From: Apus apus
Taxonomy: Eukaryota > Chordata > Aves > Apodiformes > Apodidae
Direction of reading: 5' to 3'
Assembly (NCBI RefSeq): GCF_020740795.1
Contig: NC_067285.1
Span: forward strand, 40,088,511 to 40,152,510
Length of the DNA: 64,000 bases
Position 1 is the first letter of the stretch; every line of letters starts with the position of its first letter. Shown one piece after another: positions 12,301 to 26,640 of the stretch. A program made the translations under genes and the position numbers. The notes under the pieces were generated by a model, which worked only from the letters and a program-made list of their open reading frames with translations, had not been told where the DNA came from and did no database searches.

Positions 12301-15300
12301 TTCACAGCACCTAGGAACAAACTGCAAGCATGGCTCTGTTCCCCATAAGATGCAAAATTGAAAGAAGATGATGTTCTTATTGTAAGTATGACAATACAGC
12401 ATTGTCACCAGAGTTCTGTCATCCCTGTCACTTCACTTGAGGGGGGGAAAATCATATTAAAGCCCAAAAAAGGTCAACAGTTGCTTTAAGACTCTTCATT
12501 ATATTTCATATTTTTAATCTAACATACCTTGCATATTCAAGCTAAAAAGTTTGTGCTGCTTTCATTTAATTGCCTTTAGGGTTTTCCTTTCCTCAAGTAC
12601 TCAGGTTACTTCTATATAAACACATATAAACCAACAGAAAAGCTGCAATTCTTACCTAACAAGGTGACCACAGAAAGTGAAACAAACTAATACTGGAAAG
12701 CCACAACATCGTATGCTCAGACTGCACATCTGCAAGCAGCCTCTGCTGCCCTGAGATTACTGAGGCACAAAACTAAGTTTACGTGGTCTCTGCTGCTAAT
12801 TCACTGGGTGACAGTGGAAAAAATGCCTGCACAATGACACTGTCTCTTTATACAATGAAAGCAATACCTCTCTCCCAAGTCTCATTTACTGACTTCAGCA
12901 GGAGTTGTGCTTGAGAACAGGTTGAATAAGTACAGGATCCATCCCTGTATTAGAAAACTTGTGTATCACAGGCATTACTGAGTCATCAGCTACTCAAAAC
13001 AGCTCTTTTGAAACCTTGGAGTTTCCCTTTAAGATCTGATGAGATCAGTGTCATTCAACAGCTCATTTTACTTCCTCAGCATTTGCACTTCCACATTGTA
13101 TGTGCTGGCAGTCATGATCAGATGGTTTCAAAACAGCTTCAAAACAGCACCCTTCTAAACACAAGAAGGTTTTAAGCACCAGGTCTGATTTCACACCAGC
13201 ATGAAGCCAGAAAAACCTCACTAGGTCACAGTTACTCTAGATTGCTATTAGGAAAGAAAAGGTGAAAAGCTGATCCAAACTCCTTCACAAAAAAAGTATA
13301 AACTCCATTCTGCAAATTATGGAAACCTGTCACTTTTTAAGACAAGAAATCCTGCTACCAGGAGCACTGAATTGCCTTGACCAAACTGTCAGCATCACTA
13401 TCAGAAATCTAGAAATCAAGCTCTCACTGATCTTGGAATGACACCAGCAGTGTAGAGAGCATACACCTGGAAACTAAATCCATCTAAAGCTCTAGGAGAT
13501 TGAGGGTTTGTTTTCAACATTTCAGCATTTTCCCCCCTCCTACCCAGTGAAGTAGATCTTCCTCTTACAGAAATGCCTTTTCACTTCTGCTGAAGCAAAC
13601 AGTGCAAGAGCTTGGTTGTTTCCTCCCCCAGTTCTGTTCTCAATTTCAGAGGAGCTGTGCCTGCTTTAAACGAGAAGAGAATCAGACATTCCATCTTCAG
13701 TGCTTTTGCTTCAAAGATAAATGGCTGTTTTGCTGCTTACCCCATGGCTTATTCCAGAGATCTGCTGCCAATTCAGGCTGGCTCAGTGTCAAGACTTGAC
13801 ACACAGCAAAAACAGCTGAAAAATAGCAACACTCCATCTGATCAGCTAATTTGGAAGCTTTATGCACTCAAAGCTGTAATAGTTGGGAGGAAGCAGACCC
13901 ACAGCATTTATAGATACCTTTTTCTCTCAGTGCTTTGCAAAAGTTTGCTCTGCATGTCTTGGACAGGAAGTAGATCACTCAGAAGCACCGAAAGGAAAGA
14001 GGAGGAAGGGAGAGAGAAGAGAAACTGAATTGCTATAGAACACGTGCAAATGTAAATGTTCAGGCAAGCAGGACAAATCAATGTGTCACATTGGGACAGA
14101 AAATGAACTGAAGGTCAGCTAGGGCAGTGCTGCAAAGACAAACTGATGACACACAATTCAAGTCTCTTTTGTAAATAATGGTGTTTGATCCCCTGCAAGG
14201 ACTCACAACTGGTTTATAACTTGTTTTTTTCTTGTTACATTTGCTTCCTACCTTAGCTTAAAGACCCTGAAAGAAACAGGGCCAGATTATTTTCCTTTGA
14301 GGCTTTTTCTAGTGATCTGTCAGAAAGCAACATCTCTATAAAGGTTTAATTCATTTCACCTCCATCAGTAATCGAGTCCACACTGGTGAAAATAAAAGCA
14401 TTAACATGCAACAGACACCATTTCCATGGGGAAATTTTATGTTGCATCTGCTCCAGAGGGGACAATCATCTTAGGGCAGTTTGCACATGGCATACTGTTT
14501 TGGAAGCAAGTTTTAAGGCAGAGCAACTGCTTTATCCAAAGTAACTCCTAGGATGACAACATGTGGGAGGCAAAGGAGTTCAGTCCCATTCAAAAACGTC
14601 AGCTGTCCATGCCATGTTGTAATGTGCTTAACTCATTAAAAAACTATTTAGGCCACAGACTGTAGCTTCAGTCTAACACCTGCTTTCATACAAAATCATT
14701 TCAGAAGTTCTCTAGGCCATTTTGAGTGGAAGCTTCACCCTGCAGAGTGAGTCTGTATATGAAGCTGTTTATTTTTTTTCTGTGAGCATCCAGGGCTGCT
14801 GACTAATCAGAAAGAGTCTCCTGTTCTACTCTTGGAGCCAAAGAGTAAACATCATAACAGGAGAAACACTTTTTCATCTCACATTGTCAAGGAATGGGTT
14901 GCAGCACTGATATTTACAGCAGGCAGAATTCTATTCCTCTGATGTCTCACCTGTGAGAGACATTAATTAATCCAGGAAGATTTTTCCTCTCTTCAGGATG
15001 TGTGCAAGAAAACCTAGCTGAGATGTCAGCTTCCACATTTCAATGTTGACACTTAAAACAAAATAAGACTTTCTGCTTCTCAGCTGCTGTGATTTGCTTG
15101 AGGGAGACACAGGCAACTGCTCAATTCCATGTGGGATTTTGCCCCTCCCTTTTTTTTTTTAAAACAGACTTTTAGGACTGAGCTGCATTTCAGAATCATC
15201 TCACAGAAGTGCTTGACTAAAAATAGGCTTTTTGAGAAACTGTCCAATAAAGCACAGCTCAAAGCTCCCACTGTGAACAAGAAAATGAACATGATAGAGT

Positions 15301-18300
15301 CTTAAGCTTGTTTTGACAGAGATTCTTTGGTCACCCCTGCTGCCCATCAGCTTGGAAATGGCATGGAAATCCTTCACTTCAAGTGACAGCTGGAAGCAAC
15401 TGTGGGAGAGAGGACTGTCACAGAGGAGTAACTCAGCTCTGAACCCAGCCACAGCCAAGTAATTTAGATGCTGAAGTGAGTCTAAGGGATGAACAACATT
15501 CTCTGCATTGATAGCTGGAGCAGAGCAGAAATATGACAACAAACAGATGGTTAAATCCACTATACTCTGGTGACTTCTTAAGCAAGGTGTTTATAAACAC
15601 TTCAGGAGCTAGCTCTCCATTCAAAATAATTTCAAAATATTATCCTGCATCAAAAGCCTTGATGCTACTATCTTCACCAGTTTGTTTTCTCTGTGCTTTA
15701 AAGTGCAGATTTCTACATCCTCACTGCTACCTGCTAGAGTAGAAGATTTTTTTCAGGCCTCTGACTGTTCTCAAGGCCATAACCCTTGAATATAAAAAGG
15801 AGTGTGCTCTTAGCTGGGCTGCACACTGATGGTCTGATCCAAGGGCAAATACCAGTTCTTATGAAAGGACATTACACCATTAGCCTATTCCTCCCATTCT
15901 GTGATGCCCACATCCTCACACCAATGATTCAAATATGCAGACCACATATTAAAGTTAAGCCAGGGAGCCCCAGCTCCCACTCAAATCATAGTCATTTTCT
16001 TTTTTTTTGGATTTTGTCCTTCTAGGATTCACTTTTTCAGCTTCTCCTCTTCACCATCATGAAAGAGGCTTATTTAAAATTCCCCAGAGAACTCTCCCTT
16101 AATTATAAGATTTCTAGAGCTGCTATTTCAAACAAGGAATAGCTCACATGAGATTTGTGGTTTATAGTGACAGAGTCAGTAACACCAACCTGCCACACCT
16201 CTCAGTAGCTTCACATTCTTTAACTGACATAACAAAGGATATTTTTTCTTCTGTAGAGCATAAAACCCTCCAGAAATTGAAGTGAAAGCTGCATGAGATC
16301 ATCTATTGCCAGAAAAAAAAAAGGCATTATCAGTCACTCTAGGTAACATAGCTGACTGCCTTCCAATTAAAGAACCTTTCCCTGGGAGGCAGATACCTTT
16401 TATCTTGGGCATGGAAATCATCTGGTAACCTCCCTCCTTGCAGACAGCAATTAAGATTATTATAAGGCTTACAGGTAGAAACTTCCAAGACCATCACAAA
16501 GAAAAAACAAAACGGAGGCATAACAAATCACTTTCTTACCAGACTGAACCCAACATATGTTGCTTTGGAAAAAACTGTTTGGATTTTGGCTTCTGTACTT
16601 GAGAAGATCCTAAAGCAATTTCCAAACCACAGCCCTAAGTTGGAGGAGGTTTAAGGTCAACCATAGCCTTACTCACTGGAGCTGGAAATGAACAAAAGCA
16701 AACTGAGCAAGAATTTGGGTGGGGTGCAGAAGTCTAGGAACTCATAGCTGTATCTTCCCTTCTCTACAGGTCATTTTCAAGTTCATTTGACCAAACAAGC
16801 ACAGACTTCATAGGGAGGAGGTAAAGCAAGGGCAAGAGGGAGGGTACACCCTGCCCCCTGAGCTCCAGAGCAGACACTTCCTCCCCAGTGTGTTACAGAG
16901 GAAGGTCAAAGACATTCCCTCAGTAGACCAGGTCTCAGTTGTGCAGCTCTTTATATGCACATTCAGACTTAGTGCTGCTTGCATCATCTCTCACAGGCAC
17001 GTTTATTGGCACAAGGGCCAACCTACCACACAGTGCTCAGTTGAACAGGGATTCCCAACACTGTGAAGCACACTAAGGGTTTCTTCTGGGCTTATATTCC
17101 ATAAACTCAATAAACACAGCTGGAGCAAAGTGTTCTGGAAAGTCTAGCACTGCTCCACTGCCTACAAGAGGGTTTAAAAAAGATAATTCTAAGGGAATTA
17201 ACTAGTTAAGGCTATAACCACCTTTTAATTCTCCTGGATGTGGACAGAGTCCCAGGGTCCCACACAGGCTAGAGCTACATGTCACTCCAACAACATATGG
17301 CAAGATCTGACAAGTGACAGCAGTCCAGTTCTATACCTTATCTCTGCATCAGTGTTAAGTGAAAGGAGAGAGAGGAAACCCTGGGCAACACACAGCCCTG
17401 GATTTCGAAGCAACAGATGAATGTGGAGCTGAGGAACATGCCCATCACTGCAGATTACTTTTGTTACACGTTTTCCTCCACCCAAGCCTAAGCATCCATG
17501 ATCAAAGCCTTGGGAGGGTTCAGAAGAGGGGTGCCTCCCAGCCATAAGCCTAGTGCCAGTTAGTTTGCAGGTGTGAGAATCATTCTGACAATACAAGGTA
17601 AACCAAGCATAAAATCCTTCCTGACTGCTCCACGGGTGTGGGTAAAGGGTAAAAAAAACCCAACTCATTCCCCACACAGCCACACTAAACAGGCTCTGCC
17701 CTTGGTAATACAGCTTTCTGTGCTAAGTGATGTGTACCAGGCAATGGATTGCTTACAGACCCAACATGTCCCCTTGTCTTACCCAGAGCCACTCCAGAGA
17801 CCAAGGGGACCGGTGTGAGGCTTCACTTCCAGTCACATAAGGTCTTCTTCCTCAGTGAAACTGCTGAGAGAAGGAAACTCATTTCTAGAGAAACCCAAGA
17901 GACACTGGCTAAGAAAAACTGAGGACTCTGAAATGCTGAACCCATTGCTCACCAACCACAAAAGAAACTGGTCTCAGATGCAGCTGCTGAGAAATGCTGC
18001 AAGCTGACATCTTCTCCTTTAGTTTGGGCAGTCACACAGGGTTTTTGTTTCAAGCTGGGGAGAAATAATACTAGTATCACAGCCCAGCAGGAAATCTTAC
18101 AACATCTGTACTAACTCACATCTCTAGAGAAGGAAGAGCAGGCTGGCTCAGTACACTGCATGATAGCAAATCCACCTTTAAAGATTACTTCACACTCCTG
18201 TTGCACAACACCAAGAAGTACCTTCTCCTGACCTCAAAAAATAGCCATCAGGTTTAGTCAGGATATGAACAGCTAAGAGAGCCACAACTCTCCAAGCAAC

Positions 18301-19019
18301 TGTTTTCCTCTTTTGCACCTCAGGAAAATCCTGACAGGTTGAAGTCTCTAGACACATGAGGGTCAATCAGCACAGTGCTGCCTGGAAAGCAGCAGCTGCT
18401 AAAAATCATATCCTGGGAACTCCACAGAGAGGGTACAGATAAGTGAGGACAGGACAGCATTCCCTTTCCAGCCTGGGACCCAGCTGTCATATTTTGAAGA
18501 AGCAAAAGAAACAGTATATAGGAAAATGCTTCCATGGAAGTGTGAAAACTGCTAGAAAGCTCTAGTTGTTAATAATCCACTGTCCAGATGGAAAAACATC
18601 TTTTGCAAGTTTTCAGAGGAGTATTTTCCCAATGCTGTTAAGTATTTCCACAGAAAATCTGAATGATACTTTTAATGAAAAAAAGATAGAGATGATGCCT
18701 CTGAAACATGACACTGAGCCAGGAGGCCTGTACATACCATGGAACAGAACTAGATTTAAGTGTGACTTGAAAAACAAGAACGCAGCTGGGTACAGACAAG
18801 AGGGAAGTGCTGACTGCACTGGAGCAGGGGAAGGGAGGCAACCAGTCACCCCACTGTTCTGCAGCAAAGGCTCAAGGGCCTACAAAAAAATCACAGACTG
18901 AACCCAAGTCAGCTGGATCATGTGTTTTGGACAAGGGGCAGGCACAAAGTAGGGATGCAAGAGGTGTTAAGTAAAACTTCCCTTCTATTCCATATCCACA
19001 GGAGTGCTGTGCCCAAGTG
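9319..19019. other. Non-coding DNA, no gene seen
   Basis: AT-leaning sequence with only short unremarkable open frames and homopolymer runs, for example poly-T near 12.04 and 15.15 kb. I see no CpG island, RNA gene or recognisable mobile element. Polypyrimidine tracts followed by AG occur, but no acceptor-exon-donor set with a conserved-looking reading frame could be assembled. Confidence 0.65.
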
Positions 19020-19356
19020 TCATAGAACGGTCAGAGTTGGAAGGGACCTTCAAGATCATCTGGATCCAACCCCCTGCATGGGCAGGGACACCTCCCACCA
19101 GCCCAGGTTGCTCCAAGCCCCATCCAACCTGCCCTTCAACACTGCCAGGGATGGGGCAGCCACAGCTTCCCTGGGCAGCCTGGGCCAGGGTCTCACCACC
19201 CTCACAGCAAAGAATTTCCTCCTGATCTCTACCCTAAATCTCCTCTTTCAGATTAAAACTGTTACCCCTTGTCCTGTCACGACAAGCCCTTGTAAAAAGT
19301 CTCTCCCCAGCTTTCCTGTAGGCCCCCTCAGGTACTGGAAGGCACCCTGCACTTCA
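19020..19356 (-). mobile_element. CR1 LINE 3' fragment, minus strand
   Basis: The CR1 tail in reverse complement begins at 19020 (TCATAGAAC, then GAGTTGGAAGGGACC and AAGATCATCTGG). It continues through the C-terminal ORF2 region, including CAGCCTGGGCCAGGGTCTC. The copy is severely 5'-truncated at about 340 bp. From about 19060 to 19240 it is nearly identical to the copy at 37.1 kb, so the two belong to one subfamily. Open frames that overlap it on the plus strand are antisense artefacts. Confidence 0.92.
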
Positions 19357-22300
19357 AAACAAGGAGTGGGCAAACAGCACCAACTCCAGAGAATGTCTCT
19401 GAGAACCATCAGAAGTCCAGAAATGACATGGCCTGTGAGTAAATATTAAGTGGAAGGAATGTTTTAGCCCAGAAAAGAGTCAGTACACAGCCTACTAGAT
19501 ACAAAAATAGCAAATGGGAAGGTGACAGTCTGTGCAGCCATGCTCCTATTAGTCAGGGCAAAGGTGGGCCTAAATTATACCAAATGAAATTTAGGTTAAA
19601 CAAATTTTAGGTTAGGACAGATTTTGTAGCTTCAAGAAGAATTAAGTATTGAATGAGTTGTTTGGGGAGATGACCATCCCAGTACAGGGAAATTTTCCTA
19701 ACAGGTGTAGTTAATCCTGCTTGGGGGTAGGAGAAGAAACAGGATGAGCTTGTGAGATCCTTTTGAGACTTACACTGTGGTCTAGAAGAAATACTGAGAA
19801 CGGTGAACAGCATCAGTTCCTCCTTTCTTCTACCCTACCTATCCCACAAACACCAGCTAGCTATAGAGGGTCTGACAGGTTCCATATACCACACAATCCT
19901 TGACAACTCTTAGGTTTTGCAATTTACTGCTTCTACATCAGACTAGAACTAAGCCTTGTGTGCCTTACTGTGGAAATAGCATCTGTCCACTGATACTGGT
20001 TTACATAGTAAAGATGCAAACTAATCCATACCCTATGGCTCAGCTAGAACCTAGACCAGCAACACTAGGTTGGTTGCTATCCTCCCACTCCCATCTGAAT
20101 CCATCAGGTCCAGTGTCACACCACATTCTGCAAGGGCTGAAGAAGAGGCTTCCTTTCTGCCTGGGCTGACAGAGCCAGAGCCTTGCCCAGAGCTTCCTCT
20201 TTGCTAAGTGGGTATCACTGAGAATCTGTTGGTGGTTTTCAATGTTTCTCTTCCTGCTCTGGAAGCTACTGTGTTCTGTGGTCAGGCTGTCTCTGGTGCC
20301 TGCTACAGGGACAGCTGCTACACAGGCAGCAGGGAGCACCTCTCAACATGGATGCACTTTTTAATCAGCTGCTTTCCAAAAAAAAAGACTTCTGGAGCTC
20401 ACTGCACAGTGTATCCAGCTAAAGACAGTCCTTCAGCCGTGTTGCCCTACCACACAAAAATCATCCCATCCCCACGTAGCTCAGCTGTTTTGTAACAGCA
20501 AAAAACCACCTTCCTCCAAGTGATACTGAACCACCCCTTAGTGATGCAAGGGGTAGCACTGCTGCTAATTCCTAGGGCTGGTTTGCTTGAGGCCTTCCCA
20601 CCCATGCCAGGGTGGGTGGCTAACCAGTTGCAGTCATCTCCTCCACCCAAGAAGATACCAACCCATATCCAGGTTAGCCACGATTCCATGTTGACATGGC
20701 ATTCCTGTTCATGCTTTGATTGATACACCAAGGATTAGGATAACTTAGCTAAAGCTGGTAGCAGTTCTGCCTGGATGTGCCCCCATGAGATCTGGGAGTT
20801 AGTCTCGAGGCTTAGCATTAGAAATGGACCACCAGTGACTGACCATTCAACTAGCCCAGTCCCACAGGACAGTTCTGCCTCCTTTGTCTTTCTCTTTCTC
20901 CTGAAGGCCTCGTGTCCAGGAGCCCTCATCTTCCAGGAAAATTTATGCAAATTGTCCCTGTAATCATGTGTAGGAAAGTATATAATCTTTAAGGTACACA
21001 CCACAGGCAAATAAAGCACTTACATTTACAGTATGAAGCCTGCAAGACAAGTTTTCCTTTAACCTACCACCTGATAAGCAGAGAGCTTTAGCACTGCTGT
21101 CAAGAGTTCCCTGAAGCAAAGGGTATAAAGAAGTAGGATTTGGCAAGAGCTGCTGTCATCTGCAAGACTGCCTCTTTGATCCTCCTTACACTTCTGTAAT
21201 CATGCCAACATCTCTGCAGAACAGAGCAGCAGAGCTGCTGCATAAAGGCAGTCTCCTCCTCACTTCCTTTTTTCCTCTAGTGGAAGTTTTGCTTGGTGAC
21301 ATTTCTTTTTCTGTACAGTAAGAAACCCCCCCAACACCTACCTCACCCCAGTCTCTACCTCTTTATTACAGTTTCTGTTTAAGCTCACTGAAGCCCTGAC
21401 TCAAAAGAAGTAGCACCAAGCAAGAGACAAGACACTAGTCTGCAAGTGAGGAGACCCTCACACTGCCAGCTGTGCCTTTGACCAGTCAGGGAACTGAAAT
21501 TGAGCATTTCCCTTGTGCTACTTTAGCCTGAGAGCTCTACAGAACCACAGCTGGTTACTGCATATTTGCCCAGCACATTGCTAGAAATGATCCCCCGACA
21601 CAAATCAGGGTGGAGTCATCCAGACTGCTCTTGGGTTTTAGGGGCTGCACAAACCTTCTCCTGGGTGCCATGAAAATGAGGAAGAGTGCAGATAAACACT
21701 GGAATGTGATCTCCAGTGCACACATACCAGTCCAGACAGAGGTTACTCATGTTACAGGTATCCCCTCTGATTTCTCACTGCATTTTCAGTACCGTATTAC
21801 ATTGCACAACTGGTAAAGAGTAATGAACGAAGTCAAGTAGGAAACATTGTCCTGAAGAATCAATCAGCAATCACCAAGGCCTGGCTCTGCAATGCCAAAA
21901 GCTGTGGCCAAGCTCCAAGTGGTCTCTTCCAGAGGCTGGCATTCATATACTGCCAATATCAACCTTTCAGAGCACAATCATTGAAAGACATCAGTCAAAC
22001 AACATTAGTAAAAATTCAGGAGTTTTTCCCCTCTGGTACCCTTCCAATTCCTGAGCCCTGAAGGTATGCATCAGCCACATCTCTGAAACTTTTCCCCCTT
22101 ATTCTTTTTAACACAGTAATTATGATTCTACTATGATTGCATTAGCACAGAAGGTTGGGCTATAAGACAAGAACCAAGCACCAAAGGACTACACGATATG
22201 GAAGGGCTGGCAATTATGACTTAAAGCATTTGAAGCCAAAGACCCTCTTAAGTCAGGTAACAGAAAACCATGTACTTCATTGAAAAACTACATCCATGTC

Positions 22301-25300
22301 AAAATTCAGCCCCCATCTGGGGGCTAAACTGTAGCAGTTGCTCAGTCACCCAAGGACCCTTCCTTGGCCAAGAAGAGGAATCAGAGAAAGGAACAAAGAA
22401 TTGCAGGGCAAAATGAAAACAAATGTCATAAAGCAAAACTAACACAAATGCTAATATAAAGTATACACAGGTATACTCAACCCAGTCCTCAGGAGCAGGA
22501 AGAAAAAAAGATCCACCACACAAACAGGAACTCCCTGTTTCTAGGGAGCCTTCCCCTTTATAATGAATGTGATGATCATGGTATGGGATACACCTGTTAG
22601 TCACCTTGCATCAGCTGCCCTGACTTAAGCTCCCAGCTGATTCATAAACTGTTCAAGGCCTGCCTAACGTGGGAAAGCAGGACAATCCGATATGTGAATC
22701 ATTCAGTATTCATTGACATATATTGAGATATATAGTATAAAAATACAGGTGGAATGCAGAGTCAAACAGAAATTAGGATTTTGCTTGATACCCTTTGTGC
22801 ATCATAGATGAAAGCTGAGGGAGATAAAAATACATGTGCCACTAGCATACAAGCTTTCACTTGCAGTTATGATCAAACTACTAAATCCTTTTACTGCTTA
22901 GGCTTCACCAGACTGTTTCTGGTTTTGAAAGGAACAAACCATGTCCATGCTACTGAACTATTTAGAGAGCATGAAATCAGAGCTTCCCAGCATGTGCCTT
23001 TACAGTTAACATCCACCACATAATTATTACTTTCTTTAAGAACATGTGTTTTTAAGTGGGAGCATCTTTGGAACCTTTGAATAGGTATTTTTAACTTCAA
23101 AACCAGATTTGGACACTCAAAGCACAGTCTTTATTCTGTGTCAGGATAGCAGCCAGTACAATGGGTCCTAGTTCACAACTAGAGCTCCTATAAACTGCCC
23201 CAGTATCTGTTTTTAAAAAAACTATCCCCGCTGTGGGAATTATGTCCTTTAGAGGATCTTGCATGTTGCATGACTCCTGATTATTCCCTTTTTCGGAGCA
23301 AACAGAGGCCTTTCATTTTCCAATACTTGGAACAAAAGGTGCCATTTAGAAAAGATGCAGTGTTAGGCTCCCTTTCACTTGATGCCTGCAGCACAGTTCT
23401 GTGTTTCAGTGCAGCAGTTGCAAGCTTATTCCTGAACAGAATTGGAGAGTGTGAGCAAGTTAGGTACAGTATTAGTTGTAAACATGGCATGAATTCACCA
23501 GCCCAAGGCAGCAGGACAGGTGCAAAAGTTTTCAGCTTGCACTCGACCTTAAGTATTAGGCTTCCATGAGTACCTGCATTCAACAGGTTTGTCCCTTACT
23601 CCTGTGTCTTATTCTTTGTCTAGTCATTTGTACAAGGGCAGAGACATAAAAATTAATTGGATCAGAGTGGCAACATCTGACATGCACTCACTTAACCCTC
23701 CTGTCCTACATATTCATCAGTCCTTTTCTTTCTCTCATTCTCTATTTACATCTAAGATGACATTTCAGACAAGAGAGCAGAAGAAAAGATCATTATTCTC
23801 TGCAGCACAAGGGCCAGATTCTCCATTGCTTTCCACCATGCCAGATCATGCAAGTGAAATCATTTGTAGCATAAAGCTTTGTCCCTGCTCTGAGCTTGTG
23901 GAAATGGCAGCAGGAGGTGTAGCAGAAGGTCAGGTGTAGGCATGCAGTCTGGAAGGTGGACACAAATACCATCAACTGGACTGCAACAGGAACGTGCCCC
24001 CTGCATGCCAAAGGAAAAAAAATGCACAGAATCACACACAGACTTACTTAGGACCCTTAACCCTAACTCGGTCATTCACAGACTTGAGAGGCAGCAGCAG
24101 CTTCTTCCCTTTGGTTCATCAGCTTTAACATCTTCCCTCAGCTACCTCAGAGTTCATCTCCCTTGCAACTGAAAGTCTCTTGCATGCCAGGACAGCTGTT
24201 GCTCTTTCTTGCACAGGCATTGCCCAGCACTGCCTTTAGTTCCAAATACAGTTTTAGCAAAGTAACTTAAGTGGAAAATTGGGTAAAATCTAAGGGAGAT
24301 TGGTACAGAGATGATGTTGGTCACTATTGAACAACATTACAGCCAACAGGAAAACAGCAGGCAGAGCTGCTCTGCTTTCACCCCACACTGCAGGTAACAA
24401 ACAGCCCAAGTCATATTTGACTAACAGGAATCTCCAGAGCCAAGTTAACAACCTCATGTAATTTTATTCTTGGGGTGCTTTTCACACCAGTGTTGTGACG
24501 CCAGAAGGAGGCAAAAAAGAAATCTTTTGAAATGCCAAAAAAAAACCAAACCAACCCACCAAAATTAAGGGTGAGATTTGAAGTATTTAAAAATACAAAC
24601 TTTTTATGCAGTGCTCCCCAGTGGTGCCTGACACCCAGATAGAAATCCTGAGGCTTAGATAGGGACAGTCCAATTGTTTCTCCTCACAAAGTCATCTAAA
24701 ACTCCTGATCTATTTTTTGACCTGTGTTTTGATGCACCTGTTAATTTCCAAGCTGCAGGTATTCACTTTCATTCAAGGAACAAACATAAAGCTTTCTGCT
24801 GCAAAAGTTTTTAAAAGTGATTGGGAGAGAGAACTCAGGGCCCATCTCTTCTCTGCAAAACACAGACTCAGCCAAGTGCTTTTCCATCAGAGTTGCTCTG
24901 ACCCCACTCACTGATTTATCCCTCATTTATTGAGCAGCTTGCTCTTACAAGCCCAGTTATATTACAATATGTGTTCAGCTACCTTCATACGATAGGAATA
25001 ACATTAAATCCTGTCTGGCTAAAACAGAGCTCCTATGTTTTCTAACCATCCTTTCAGTTCTTTAATCCCAGAGCAGTGTGTTCATTTTGAGCCAGTTCAA
25101 CATTACTAACTGTGTGACCCACTGTGGAAGGAAAGTACACGTGAAGTGTGCACTCAACATATTTCAGCATTTTCATGATCCTTATCAATGGAGTTTTTCT
25201 GGTTTTAAGACTCTGATCCTGCTAATCTGAGGTCTACCTTCCATTGTCCAGGAATAGTCTTACTGTGAGGGAATCCAGGCAGTAGCTTAATGTTAATCAT

Positions 25301-25549
25301 GCATTAATGAACCCTGGAAAATGGAGGCCTTTCCTAGCTCCTCAGCATCTGAGCAGGCTTTGGGCAGCAGTGCTGCCCTGGCCCTCTGCAGCAGCTCCTG
25401 CCAGTGGAGCACTGTGAGCTGAATGACAGAGAACGCTTGATCTCAGACAGGTGGCAGAGCTGGGAAGTCCGAAATCTTCCAGGCATAACTCCCATTGACT
25501 TCTGCACCCATTTCCAAAGGGAACTGTCATTTCCCCACTGGTGAGTTTT
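19357..25549. other. Non-coding DNA, no gene seen
   Basis: Ordinary single-copy-looking sequence. No recognisable exon, RNA gene, CpG island or repeat. Around 22.69-22.75 kb there is a short AT-rich stretch of ATAT-type words. Confidence 0.62.
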
Positions 25550-26640
25550 CATCTGGGCGATTGCTGACAAGCCATCGAAGCGTCCAGACAATCCTGCCCA
25601 CACAACCAGTTATATGATCAACAGGGAGAGAACAGGAGCTAGACCTGAAAAGGCTTTTGGCCTCCTGCTGTGCTTAGATTATGATTTAATGCTGAAAAGT
25701 TGGCATGGCAACCAAGTGCTTGGCAACAAGATGTCAGGGCCAAGGAACAGGTCCAGAAGGGTGCCAAGCAAAAGCGCTGCCCAACTCTTCGACGGGCAGA
25801 TCTGTGCCCTACATACACTCCTTGTCAGTGCTTCTGTAGCGGTGAGGATTACATCAGAAGGAGGCATTATTAATAAACCAGGCAGGTCTGCAATAAGTGA
25901 ACAGCAAATTGCTCCAAAAACACTCAAAATGGACCCTGGCGCCCCATTCAAACTCCTTTCACTCCACCCACCGACTGCCACACGTTGCCGGGAGACAGTC
26001 TTGCTCCACACGAGGACTCACCACTAACTGCCATTGTGCTCTGTCTCCATGTCCCCCTCCTCCCCTGTCCTCCCCTCAATGCCTGGAGCCTGGCAATGCC
26101 CCGTTTCGGACACAATTACCTCTTCTCATTTAGACGTTTCCAAAAGCTTTTTGCTTTTTCTACCGCGACCAGTTGAGCAAAATGCCCAACTCGCACGACT
26201 CCGGACTTGCAACACGCAGGCTGGAAAAGGGGATGTCATGCCTTAAAGGATAGGGCTGTGAAGGACCTCTGTCAGGTGGATCAAAGACTACTCCTTCATT
26301 GCATGAGCGCTGTAGCTGCATCTCCTGAAGTCTAAGATACTAATCTTGGGTGTCTGGTTAGTGCATTTGTGCTGGGAACTTTTTGTACCCCATTAAAACA
26401 TACCCTTGGCTATTTAAATGCTCCCAGGCTTTTGTTTCATCATAGAGAGCTTCAAAAACCCCACTTGCCTTTGGATATTGGCAAGCTTAGCCCCATGCAC
26501 ATCAGAAAATAAGCCATTCATCCTTCAGCCTTTGTGAAGGGCTTTCCTTACACCCCTAAAGGAAACCTTTTGGATATAGACTCGTACGGCGTCACCTTCT
26601 TGAGTCGCTGGCGCCAGCGCCAGCCTCTCACTTCAGAGAG
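25550..26640. promoter_or_regulatory. CpG-enriched patch, possible regulatory element
   Basis: CpG dinucleotides are visibly more frequent here than in the flanking tens of kilobases. By eye I count roughly two to three dozen across the patch. There are RFX/X-box-like words: GTTGGCATGGCAAC at 25699-25712 is one mismatch from the palindrome GTTGCCATGGCAAC, and GTTGCCGGGAGAC lies at 25984-25996. A GC-rich 12-bp palindrome, GCTGGCGCCAGC, lies at 26607-26618. A 137-codon open frame crosses the left part but has no recognisable domain. Retained CpGs may reflect hypomethylation at an enhancer or promoter; this is inference only. Confidence 0.3.

Noticed and set aside
18922..19449. 175-codon plus-strand frame, and a similar one at 37118-37621
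   Set aside because: Both are antisense to minus-strand CR1 copies and resemble each other only because the LINEs are related.
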